From positions 53,794 through 78,377 of IMG/VR virus record IMGVR_UViG_3300002242_000001: 24,584 nucleotides of DNA; one strand, 5' to 3'. The notes under the pieces are model-generated. The model searched no databases and was not told the origin of the DNA. It saw only the letters and a list, made by a program, of their open reading frames with translations. The stretch is from a virus. Position numbers and translations under genes: made by a program. Positions 1 to 7,109 of the stretch are shown here, one piece after another. Numbering within the stretch: position 1 is the first letter of the stretch; each line of letters begins with the position of its first letter.

Positions 1-178
1 TTAGTATATAACTCAGATACCCTACCCTTGGTATGAGCTCGGCTTAACTTTCTTTTCTGATATCTTTGCTGACCTTGCCGATGCGCTTACAAGAAACCCA
101 GAGATTGCAAATGATTTTAATAATTGTCATGACTTTTTAGTTCTGGCAGATGAGCTGATATATAGATTTAATACAGCT

Positions 179-658
179 ATGAATGACTTTGCTGAAAATG
201 ACAAAGATCTGTCTGACATGAAAGAAGTTGCAATCAAGACTGGATTTTTTAAGCCGCTTGATCGAATTATAAAAGGATTTGTCGGAGCCCAGGCCATGAA
301 AGCCCTGGCACGAAAAAATCAGGAATGTAAATATATCTCTGGGAATACTAACGGGAACAATTTCTTTAACATAAGCACATCAATTTCTGGAATAGAAGTA
401 GGAATTCAATATCAAAATAATTCTGTAAAGCTTTATCGAAACTCTACTAAGAGCACCCCTTATATCGACGAAAAAGTTCTTAAAATTGCTGAGGATATCA
501 CCGGAAAGAAAATGAAGTTCTCATCAGATAGAGGTAAAGGATTTAGATCTATTCGTCTTAGCGACAGGTCCACCCCGACTGACGTGTGGACTTTAGACGG
601 AAAGTCAAGGCTAATAGAGTTGACCCTAAGGTCGATTCAAGCGCTTAACACCGCGTAA
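179..658 (+). CDS. Unknown phage protein, probably 5'-incomplete
   Basis: I do not recognise this 159-residue product. It is lysine-rich at the N-terminus and becomes beta-rich after about residue 50, with no membrane segment or clear motif. The ATG at 179 is only the first usable start. The same frame stays open back to position 5, and those 58 codons read like an ordinary helical protein segment (aromatic and acidic helices). A TAG at 2-4 closes the frame at the very edge of the window. The true gene may therefore start upstream and be joined across a frame change near position 1-5, as happens in several other genes here. It lies 41 bases before the helicase gene in the same orientation. 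The coding call is fairly safe, but the start is not. Confidence 0.6.
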   Translation: MNDFAENDKDLSDMKEVAIKTGFFKPLDRIIKGFVGAQAMKALARKNQECKYISGNTNGNNFFNISTSISGIEVGIQYQNNSVKLYRNSTKSTPYIDEKVLKIAEDITGKKMKFSSDRGKGFRSIRLSDRSTPTDVWTLDGKSRLIELTLRSIQALNTA

Positions 659-699
659 ACCTGTTATAAACTATTCCAAAATAAGTTAAAATCTAAAAT

Positions 700-2341
700 A
701 TGATTACGCAAGATTCCTGGATCCAATATTTTCCACACGAAACGCCCCGCCCTGTGCAGATTGATGCCATCAACCGCGTTTTAAACACATTTCTAAATAC
801 AAAAAAGAAGTTCGTCATCGCGGAGATGGGCACAGGTTGCGGAAAGTCTGCAATTGGTGTTACTGTTGCACGTTATTTGCGAGAGAACGTAAAAGCTCAC
901 TCTGAAGAATACTTGCCTGGAGCATATTTTGTTACTACACAAAAGATCTTACAAGATCAATACGTGAATGACTTTGGCGGCTACGGCCCAATGAGAAATA
1001 TTAAATCCTCCAGTAATTACCAGTGCAAGTTCCATACACAAAACTCCTGCTCAGAGTCCCAGGCTTTACTAAGGACTGCAGAAAGAGATAGCAAGTTTTT
1101 CAAAGTATGTTCTGGAGGATGTGTTTACCGAAAAGCAAAAGAAGCGTTCCTAAAATCCTCAGAGTCAGTTGTCAACTTTCCTTATTTTTTAACTGAAGCA
1201 ACTTATAGCGGAAAAATCACTCCAAGAAACTTTTTGGTTTTAGATGAGGTTCACAACGCTGAGGATGAATTATCAAGATTTATTGAAGTAACAATCTCTG
1301 AGCGATTCGTTAAAAATACTTTGAAGATGAAATGGCCAGGAGATCAAACACAATTCCAGTCATTTAGCTGGATTAAGAATGATTATTTCCCGAAAGTTAA
1401 AGATCGGCTAAGTCACATTGAGGGAATACTTAAAAAGTTCGATGGCTTAAAAGATAAGCTAGATGAGTTCGCTGGATTCGCCAAGCAACACGATATGCTT
1501 AAGTCTCATGTCGATAGATTGTCTACGTTTATTCGTCATTACGACAAGGAAAATTGGGTGTGTGAATTTGTTGCGCCCTTTGCCCGATCATTAGCTAAAA
1601 TCATTTTCAAGCCTGTGGATGTATCTAAGTTTGCTAATGACTACTTGTTTCGCCTAGGAAATAAAGTCTTGATGATGTCTGCTACTATCGTAAAATCATA
1701 AATCATTCTGCAAATCCCTCGGAGTACCAGAAGACAACGTAGAGTTTATCAGCACCCCATCTCCGTTCCCGACAAAAAATCGCCCTATTATTGAGCTGTT
1801 AGTTGGAAAGATGAACGCGAAAGAAATAGATAACACTCTTCCTTTGATAGCTAAAACAGTAGAAGAGATTTTAAAGATGCATCCGAATGAGAAAGGTATT
1901 ATTCACTGCCACACGTTTAAAATCGCCAAGTATCTCTGGCAGAATGTGAGCCATGACGGCGATCGCCTTCTCATTCACGACTCAAATGACCGAGAAGAAG
2001 TACTTGAAAAACACATGCATATGTCAAAGCCCACAGTGTTACTCAGCCCATCAATGGCCGAAGGTGTGGATCTCCGAGGAGACTTCTCTAGATTTCAAGT
2101 AATCTGCAAAGTACCGTTCCCTTATCTCGGGGATGAAGTAATAAAGAAGAGAATGTCCAAATGGCCTGAGTGGTATCCTACCAGGACAGCTAAAACAATC
2201 GTACAGTCAGTTGGAAGAAGCGTAAGGTCATCTGAAGATCACGCAGTTACGTATATACTGGATGAGGGCTGGAGATATTTCTACAACAAGCACCGAAATT
2301 ATTTTCCACAAGATTTCAAAGAATGTCTTCAAAGGTACTAG
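700..2341 (+). CDS. DinG/XPD-family Fe-S DNA helicase (frameshifted in this sequence)
   Basis: Superfamily 2 ATP-dependent helicase of the DinG/Rad3/XPD type, about 546 residues once a one-base frame change is corrected. Visible motifs are Walker A MGTGCGKS (43-50), four cysteines at 109, 117, 137 and 141 in the position of the XPD/DinG 4Fe-4S cluster, and Walker B DEVH (182-185). Further on come the SAT motif (MMSATI), EGVDLRG and the C-terminal QSVGRSVRS arginine-finger motif. The reading frame from 700 stops at 1699-1701, just after SAT. The frame entered from about 1694 continues with SFCKSLGVPEDNVEF and PSPFP, the expected next helicase segment, and runs to 2341. Removing one A from the AAAA run at 1692-1695 restores a single protein. 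It probably unwinds DNA or removes R-loops during phage replication or repair. No strong Shine-Dalgarno precedes 700, but a TATAAA lies at 665-670. Confidence 0.9.
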
Positions 2342-2344
2342 TGC

Positions 2345-2686
2345 GTGACTGCTTCGGATCGTGATAGAGAACTGTTAGTCGACATCCAAGCCGGAGATTT
2401 ATTATCTCTACAGCCAGTTAAAAAAGACAATCTGATACTCATGCCCTGTCTTTGGCATTCAATTGACGTGATTGTCTGGCAAGAAGATATGAGCTTTTTT
2501 TATGACGGGCTTTATACTGAGATAACGTCGGGTGTCGTGGTTAAAAAGCATCTTTACACTAAGTGGCACGGAAAGCTATTCCAGGGTGTTGAAATTTTGA
2601 CACCGGCGGGTACAGCAAAGATAACACTCTCTGATCTAAAAAACGTTGATATCCTGTTGACAAAAGATCGACAGCATCCTATTTAA
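2345..2686 (+). CDS. Small beta-rich protein of unknown function
   Basis: A 113-residue product starting at GTG three bases after the helicase stop, so it is probably translated from the same message. The predicted composition is beta-rich with alternating hydrophobic residues (GDLLSLQ, LILMPCLWHSIDVIVW, GVEILTPAGTAKITL), suggesting a small barrel fold. There is no signal peptide, no membrane helix and no recognisable catalytic motif. The position suggests it could assist the helicase, but that is inference from adjacency only. An upstream in-frame alternative start is unlikely because the helicase gene occupies that region. Confidence 0.65.
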   Translation: MTASDRDRELLVDIQAGDLLSLQPVKKDNLILMPCLWHSIDVIVWQEDMSFFYDGLYTEITSGVVVKKHLYTKWHGKLFQGVEILTPAGTAKITLSDLKNVDILLTKDRQHPI

Positions 2687-2692
2687 ATCGAT

Positions 2693-2714
2693 GAGGAAAA
2701 ATAGCGGTTTCCTC
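2693..2714 (+). other. Intergenic inverted repeat (possible weak terminator)
   Basis: A 7-bp perfect stem GAGGAAA / TTTCCTC with an 8-base loop lies just after the unknown gene. No T tract follows, so a rho-independent terminator is not convincing. A second short hairpin (CCATC TAA GATGG, about 2741-2753) follows before the promoter-like stretch upstream of the first structural gene. The two hairpins may separate the helicase transcript from the structural gene, or process it. Confidence 0.3.
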
Positions 2715-2779
2715 CATCACTAAATCAAAGATGTTTTAGCGGCCATCTAAGATGGATTATTGAGCTTCGATTCTGAGGC

Positions 2780-2810
2780 TTGATATAGCTGTACAGTTTT
2801 TAATATTTTT
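2780..2810 (+). promoter_or_regulatory. Promoter-like element upstream of first structural gene
   Basis: TTGATA at 2780-2785 resembles a sigma70 -35 box and is followed 15-18 bases later by an AT-rich TAATATTTTT stretch as a possible -10. The same arrangement, CTTGATAT followed by TATTTTT, occurs at 5519-5553 in front of the other large structural gene. Both are followed by a GGAG-type ribosome-binding site. The repetition at two analogous places is the main support. Confidence 0.4.
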
Positions 2811-2825
2811 TTGGAGAACTTAATA

Positions 2826-3893
2826 ATGATTATCAACACAAATGTAGCGCTGCTTCCAGCTCTAGCTACTTCTTTTTCTACTCTGAAGGCCGCCGACGCC
2901 AATGTCTCAGGTGAGGCTTTTACCATTAACAGTTCTATGATTAACGTTGCAAAAGCATCTGGTGACTTAACTCCTGTACTCGGAACTGGCAAGTCCGAAG
3001 TAGCGGCCTCCGGCGTTTCACGATTTGCGCCAAGCCTTGATGCGCCAGTCGCTAAAGAGCAGGGTCTCGCAGTACAAGACGGATCAACAGGGTACTTCGT
3101 TTTTGCTGATGCAGCAGTCAATGTCTATGGGTTTGATGAGAAGTCAGGGATCTGGCTCCAAATAGGAAATCCAGCAGCCAAGTCAGGTTTCAACATTTCT
3201 ATGAACACTGACTACACACATGCACAGCACGGCAGTATTAACATCTCTCGTGTCTTCGTGCAAGACCCAGCATCCACTGCAACCGCTCGATCACAGTTCC
3301 GCATGGTACCGCAGAAAGGAGTTTCTGGTGCTGCCCTTGCAGTTTCTGAGACAAAATCGCAGTTTTCAAAAGACGTTGAGATCGACCAGGACTTGCAGGT
3401 GGATGGCACAATCTCTGCTACCAGCATCGATGCAGACAATCTTACAGCAAGAGCCGGCAGCGACTTGACGATTGCCCCAGGACAGTCAGGCGATGACATC
3501 ATGATTCTTTCATGGTCAGGATCCGAACATTTCAAATCAACTGATTCTGATGTGTCTTTGGGACCAATAGGTCTTGATGGGATTGCAAAGTTGAATGCGA
3601 CTAGTAATGACGTTCAACTGGGTCCAATCGGCTTAGATGGAATCTTCTTGAACATTGCCAGCAATACTGCCTCTTTTGGTAAAACAAATTCTGTGAATTT
3701 GAAAGCAGACTCCAACTTCATTTTCGCCGGCAAACCTGGCACAACTGAGAATGGTCTTTATGTTCACAAGGATCATGGCGTGTGCTTGGTATCTTCAGGT
3801 GGCAATGTGTTTGGTTTGAGAATTGATGATAGTGGTAACCTATCTACTACTTCACTTGGGAATGCTGTTTCTCTAGAAGTTCCTATGTGCTAA
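2826..3893 (+). CDS. Tail-fibre-like or virion surface structural protein
   Basis: A 355-residue protein rich in Ser, Ala, Gly, Thr and Asn, with few charged residues and predicted repeated beta strands, typical of phage fibre, fibritin or decoration proteins. The start at 2826 (MIINTNVALL) is preferred over an in-frame ATG at 2811 because TTTGGAGAA lies 6-10 bases upstream. The middle part contains VDGTISATSID-like segments, as found in trimeric fibre shafts. The motif LGPIGLDGI occurs twice, encoded at 3558-3584 and 3618-3644, giving a 20-residue repeat unit. The opposite strand is also open over part of the gene, but the encoded sequences there are low-complexity and unconvincing. A strong terminator follows. 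Specific receptor and virion position cannot be told. Confidence 0.75.
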   Translation: MIINTNVALLPALATSFSTLKAADANVSGEAFTINSSMINVAKASGDLTPVLGTGKSEVAASGVSRFAPSLDAPVAKEQGLAVQDGSTGYFVFADAAVNVYGFDEKSGIWLQIGNPAAKSGFNISMNTDYTHAQHGSINISRVFVQDPASTATARSQFRMVPQKGVSGAALAVSETKSQFSKDVEIDQDLQVDGTISATSIDADNLTARAGSDLTIAPGQSGDDIMILSWSGSEHFKSTDSDVSLGPIGLDGIAKLNATSNDVQLGPIGLDGIFLNIASNTASFGKTNSVNLKADSNFIFAGKPGTTENGLYVHKDHGVCLVSSGGNVFGLRIDDSGNLSTTSLGNAVSLEVPMC

Positions 3894-3920
3894 TAGTTCA
3901 TCTGGTATTTCTTAGACTTG

Positions 3921-3954
3921 AAAAGCCTGTCGAAAGACAGGCTTTTTTTTATTT
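3921..3954 (+). terminator. Rho-independent terminator
   Basis: A perfect 11-bp stem, AAAAGCCTGTC / GACAGGCTTTT, closed by a GAAA tetraloop, is followed by further T residues (TTTTATTTT). It lies 27 bases after the stop of the structural gene at 3893. The A tract on the left arm means it could also work on the other strand, but no gene faces it. Confidence 0.9.
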
Positions 3955-3979
3955 TCGGGAAGAAATACTTAGTAATACG

Positions 3980-4252
3980 ATGTTTTACTTTTCCGATGAG
4001 ATATTTCGACAGGCTTCATATAAAGATCTGTACTTTGGGAACATCCTGAGGGAGATTGACAGCGAGGTCTATGATGATCCCTCGTTCAAATGCCCAAGAA
4101 TAAAGAATCTTCTAGAGGATATAGAGAGTGTGAGCACAGAGATAGAAGTTTTTGCAATCCAAAACCCTATAAAACCACCGCCAGATGAGATAAAAGAGAA
4201 GATATCACAGATTTATGATACAGCTAAACGCCTGGGGGTTTATCCGGACTAG
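3980..4252 (+). CDS. Small acidic helical protein of unknown function
   Basis: A 90-residue product. I chose the ATG at 3980 because the longer reading from 3887 would cross the terminator hairpin and encode its poly-Phe stretch. The product begins MFYFSDEIFRQ, is mostly helical and acidic, and ends with a PPPDEIKEKI segment and LGVYPD. It has no motif that I recognise. It is the first gene after the terminator and lies 15 bases before the intramembrane protease gene, so the two may be cotranscribed. No strong ribosome-binding site is visible close to 3980. Confidence 0.6.
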   Translation: MFYFSDEIFRQASYKDLYFGNILREIDSEVYDDPSFKCPRIKNLLEDIESVSTEIEVFAIQNPIKPPPDEIKEKISQIYDTAKRLGVYPD

Positions 4253-4267
4253 GATACTTATTTTCGT

Positions 4268-5074
4268 ATGATCACATTTATTTTAATACTCTTGATCCTG
4301 ATTGGTGTGCATGAGCTCGGCCATCTGGTCGTTGGCAAGATTCTCAAAGTTCATCCCGAAGAATTTTCAATTGGATTCGGCCCAGCCATCCTTAGAAAGA
4401 AGTGGAGAGGTACCACATGGAAACTTGCTGCATTTCCTCTAGGGGGTTACGTTAGATTTAGAGGTGACAAAAATCTCGAGTCAACTGATCCTACATCTTT
4501 TTGGGGCTGCCCACCTTGGAAGAGAGCCGTAATTGCCTTCGCTGGCCCAGCTGTAAATCTGATTTTTCCATTCTTCTTGTACTTCTTTTACGCGTGGGGT
4601 CACGAGGTTCCGAGAGGGCCAGATGATATCCCGCCTCCACCCGGTGCAATCGTTGCGACAATCGACGCACCATGGGCAGCAAATATTTCGTGGAGAATCA
4701 CGACAGATATGTATAGCCAGATGTATGTAGGGTTAAAAGAGATGGTTACCAAGCCGCCCACAAAAGACACAATGGGCGGCCCAGTCATGATCTACGAGAT
4801 GTCGAAAGCGGCAGAAGAAACAACTGTAAAGCAACAAGATGCGGGACATATAATTGATCTACTAGCAATGCTCAGTATTAATCTAGGATTCTTAAATCTT
4901 CTACCCATTCCTGTGCTTGACGGCGGTCATATCGTAACGTCAGGAGTTGAAATGGCAATCAGAAGAAAAATCGGCATTAAGCTTCGTATGCGTCTCGCTC
5001 TGGTGGGAGTAGTACTCTTGCTGTCTATAATGGCGTTTGCAATATACTCAGATGTGCTCAGATATTTCATGTGA
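4268..5074 (+). CDS. Site-2 intramembrane zinc metalloprotease (RseP/M50-like), compact form
   Basis: A 268-residue multi-pass membrane protein of peptidase family M50. The first helix carries the zinc motif HELGH (H15, E16, H19), and FAGPAVN follows at about 91-97. The third metal ligand lies in the C-terminal LDG motif (LLPIPVLDGGH, D218) after a conserved GGPV segment. The regions order as in RseP: TM1 with HExxH, a periplasmic part, then two C-terminal membrane helices. At 268 residues it is far shorter than E. coli RseP (about 450). The section between FAGP and GGPV (about 110-170) is too short for PDZ domains and holds only a proline-rich remnant (IPPPPGAIV). Such proteases cleave anti-sigma factors or other membrane proteins. 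A phage copy might act on the host envelope-stress pathway or process a phage membrane protein. Neither substrate is visible here. Confidence 0.9.
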   Translation: MITFILILLILIGVHELGHLVVGKILKVHPEEFSIGFGPAILRKKWRGTTWKLAAFPLGGYVRFRGDKNLESTDPTSFWGCPPWKRAVIAFAGPAVNLIFPFFLYFFYAWGHEVPRGPDDIPPPPGAIVATIDAPWAANISWRITTDMYSQMYVGLKEMVTKPPTKDTMGGPVMIYEMSKAAEETTVKQQDAGHIIDLLAMLSINLGFLNLLPIPVLDGGHIVTSGVEMAIRRKIGIKLRMRLALVGVVLLLSIMAFAIYSDVLRYFM

Positions 5075-5083
5075 GGATAGTCT

Positions 5084-5602
5084 GTGAGAAACCTTCTGAT
5101 AGCAACGTTAGCATTTGCGCTACTAGGATTGGGATGGTTCGTACCGTCTGATCGCTCAGCCGAGCTTATCATCCAAGGTCACGATCATACTTGGGTTGGA
5201 AGTTATGCAAATATTAATTTTCAAATTGTGCCGCCCGAAGGTCTTCAACTAAAGGAAGACGCTCCGCTAAGAGTGAAAGTTGTTGTGACACCCAATCTAT
5301 CGACTTCTCCAGGTACTTTGCGCGCCAAAGAAGAAAATTTTATGCAGGGCGTTGCGATGTTTAACATTCTTGTCAGGGGAGAAAAGCCAGGTCTTGGCAA
5401 GGTAACAGCTGATGTCTCATACTTTCTATGCTCAGACACAATCTGTAAGAGATACACTGACACAATCAGCCATCCGGTTTACGTCAAAAAGACTAATTTT
5501 TTTATTCAGGCCTGTTTTCTTGATATGTATGCATGTTCGCTTTTAGTATTTTTAAAATCTAGCTCTCGGAGAAAATCTAATGAATCTAACTTCAATTCCT
5601 AG
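5084..5602 (+). CDS. Secreted DsbD N-terminal-like protein
   Basis: Starts at GTG 5084, preceded by GAGGA. The first about 22 residues are a hydrophobic export or anchor segment (MRNLLIATLAFALLGLGWFV). The rest is a beta-sandwich-like domain with two cysteines spaced CSDTIC near residue 120, followed by PVYVKK. This resembles the alpha domain of thiol-disulfide interchange protein DsbD, which carries a Cys pair near its end, though I can only match the pattern. It lies 9 bases after the site-2 protease, suggesting a joint function in the periplasm. The last 34 residues look unlike the domain and overlap the next gene by 23 bases. If the A5 run at 5486-5490 were A6, the protein would end at Asp-stop near 5496, right after the domain. 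That end may be the true one. Confidence 0.6.
   Translation: MRNLLIATLAFALLGLGWFVPSDRSAELIIQGHDHTWVGSYANINFQIVPPEGLQLKEDAPLRVKVVVTPNLSTSPGTLRAKEENFMQGVAMFNILVRGEKPGLGKVTADVSYFLCSDTICKRYTDTISHPVYVKKTNFFIQACFLDMYACSLLVFLKSSSRRKSNESNFNS
5520..5553 (+). promoter_or_regulatory. Promoter-like element upstream of LamG structural gene
   Basis: TTGATA at 5520-5525 is followed about 18 bases later by TAGTATTTTT. The pair parallels the one at 2780-2810 and precedes a gene with a clear ribosome-binding site (CGGAGAAAA, about 5568-5576). It lies inside the doubtful C-terminal extension of the upstream gene, which supports the view that this gene really ends near 5496. Confidence 0.4.
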
Positions 5603-7010
5603 TATCGGGGTCCATCGTGACACTGCGACTTCCACCGACCCAACGGGTCTTGAGGGCGCAGCCCCACTAAACGGTCAAACCGGGTTGTTTATCTTTTCCA
5701 GATCACCGATTCAAGTTTGGCAGCGCTCAGCTGCAGGAACCTGGTCTATCGCAGTCACTTTGACAGGTGCCGAAGGCTCCAGAAAGCACTCCATCAATTG
5801 GGGTGATCTGACACGCATCTATGTTAAGTCAACCTCTGGCTCTGACGTCACAGTTCGATTCGTGGGCCAGACAACATCCGCACCTGTCGCACAAGGTGCT
5901 GCGGTCAATACTTGGTCTGGATTGTCTGACACGCCAAACGCGTACGCAGGACACGGTGGAAAATATCCAAAGGTCAAAGCAAATGAGTCAGGAATTGAAT
6001 TCGTCGAGTCTGCCTCTGGCGCAGATGCATCTGGCAATATTACAATAGGCTCAGGTACCGACGCTGCTGGGTCTACAAACGCTCTGGCGCTTAAAGCTGG
6101 CACAGCTCCGACCTCAACAGTCGCAGATCAGGCGTTTGTTTACTCTAAACTGTACGCTCCTGAAGTGATCGCTTATTATCCTTTTAATGGAAATGACGGC
6201 GACACAGACCTAGCAACTCCGGGTTATGCAGATAATTCTGGAAATGGTCACTCGTTCACAGCTTCTGTCGGTGTTCCTTCTTTGTCATCCACTGCTCATC
6301 ATGGAAGCACGTCACTGCGCTTGGCAGGCGATCGACTCTACACTGATGATCACGCTGACTACGCATTCGGCACAGGGGATTTTACCATTATGATGTGGGT
6401 GAAGATCTGGACTATGGAGGAACCCATCGATATTCTTTATAGAACACTCGGTGCGTCAGTTGGAACCTCCACGCTTAAAATTTATGCGATGCCCTCTACC
6501 CATGCCGGAGGATACTCAGTTAAAATATTAGACGGCACGAATACTGAGGTGCTCAGGATCGATACCACCACTGCGGCTTTCGGACTCCGACAAGCTTTCA
6601 AGCACTTAGCAGTCATTAGAGAATCCGGAGTATTAAAAATCTATATGGACGGCATTATGGTGGGTTCAGCGCCATACACAACAGATATCACTGAGACCCA
6701 GCATGCTTTAGGAATGGGCTCCGGCTCCCAAGCATTTAATGGATGGGTTGACGATCTAGTCATCGCAAACGCGGCTCTCTATACGACGAATTTTACACCT
6801 CCCGTACCGTTCTCAGATTCTCAAGCAGCTTCTCTTCACGTCACCGACGGTGCCGGAAACGAGACAAAGATCTCTCCTCACAATAAAGCCGGTGAGTGGG
6901 AATATGTTTCTCGAAACAAGATTACAGGAAAATCTGTTCGAATTAACATGGAAAAGATGATTAAAAAGCTTGAAGGCTTCACAGGCGAGACGTTCATCGA
7001 AGAAGACTGA
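5580..7010 (+). CDS. Virion adhesin / tail protein with LamG-like domain
   Basis: A 476-residue structural protein. The N-terminal 100 residues form beta strands, with NGQTGLFIFS and VTVRFVGQTT segments. At about 112-145 comes the WSGLSDTPNAYAGHGGKYPKV motif, common in phage fibre and tail proteins. Residues about 195-410 form a concanavalin A/LamG-like jelly roll: IAYYPFNGN, DNSGNGH, STSLRLAG, FTIMMWVK, LKIYMDGIMVGSA and FNGWVDDLVIANAALY, the usual LamG strand signatures. The C-terminus (about 415-476) has ISPHNKAGEWEYVSRN and a charged helix KMIKKLEGFTGETFIEE, reminiscent of other phage tail proteins. LamG domains commonly bind glycans, so it may bind host surface polysaccharide. A weak hairpin terminator follows. 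Confidence 0.85.
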   Translation: MNLTSIPSIGVHRDTATSTDPTGLEGAAPLNGQTGLFIFSRSPIQVWQRSAAGTWSIAVTLTGAEGSRKHSINWGDLTRIYVKSTSGSDVTVRFVGQTTSAPVAQGAAVNTWSGLSDTPNAYAGHGGKYPKVKANESGIEFVESASGADASGNITIGSGTDAAGSTNALALKAGTAPTSTVADQAFVYSKLYAPEVIAYYPFNGNDGDTDLATPGYADNSGNGHSFTASVGVPSLSSTAHHGSTSLRLAGDRLYTDDHADYAFGTGDFTIMMWVKIWTMEEPIDILYRTLGASVGTSTLKIYAMPSTHAGGYSVKILDGTNTEVLRIDTTTAAFGLRQAFKHLAVIRESGVLKIYMDGIMVGSAPYTTDITETQHALGMGSGSQAFNGWVDDLVIANAALYTTNFTPPVPFSDSQAASLHVTDGAGNETKISPHNKAGEWEYVSRNKITGKSVRINMEKMIKKLEGFTGETFIEED

Positions 7011-7039
7011 GATTTTTTCAAAATTTAGCTTCATGGAAT

Positions 7040-7065
7040 CCCGTCCTTTGTGGCGGGTTTCTTGT
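7040..7065 (+). terminator. Probable hairpin terminator
   Basis: CCCGTC (7040-7045) pairs with GGCGGG (7052-7057), with one G-T pair and a 6-base loop, and is followed by TTTCTTGT. It lies 30 bases after the structural gene stop and just before the promoter-like element of the polymerase gene. The T tract is interrupted, so efficiency is uncertain. Confidence 0.6.
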
Positions 7066-7086
7066 GTAAATCTCATTTCTTCTGCG

Positions 7087-7092
7087 TATAAT
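7087..7092 (+). promoter_or_regulatory. Promoter -10 box before polymerase gene
   Basis: A perfect TATAAT 18 bases before the TTG start at 7110. A possible -35 (TTGTGT at 7062-7067) is 19 bases upstream. Transcription would begin near 7099, so the AGGAG ribosome-binding site would sit almost at the 5' end of the RNA. Comparable TATAAT boxes occur before the genes at 16173 and 23824. Confidence 0.55.
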
Positions 7093-7109
7093 AGTTGCAG
7101 GAGAAACAA

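Noticed and set aside
2747-3121. Open reading frame on the - strand across the first structural gene
   Set aside because: It is the complement of a Ser/Ala-rich gene with a good ribosome-binding site and structural-protein composition. The antisense product is low complexity, and no other gene in the window is on that strand.
3558-3644. CRISPR-like or DNA repeat
   Set aside because: Only two imperfect 27-base copies, conserved at the amino-acid level, so this is a protein repeat in a fibre gene.
3921-3954. Start of the small gene at 3887 reading through the hairpin
   Set aside because: It would encode the terminator as coding sequence. ATG 3980 lies after it.
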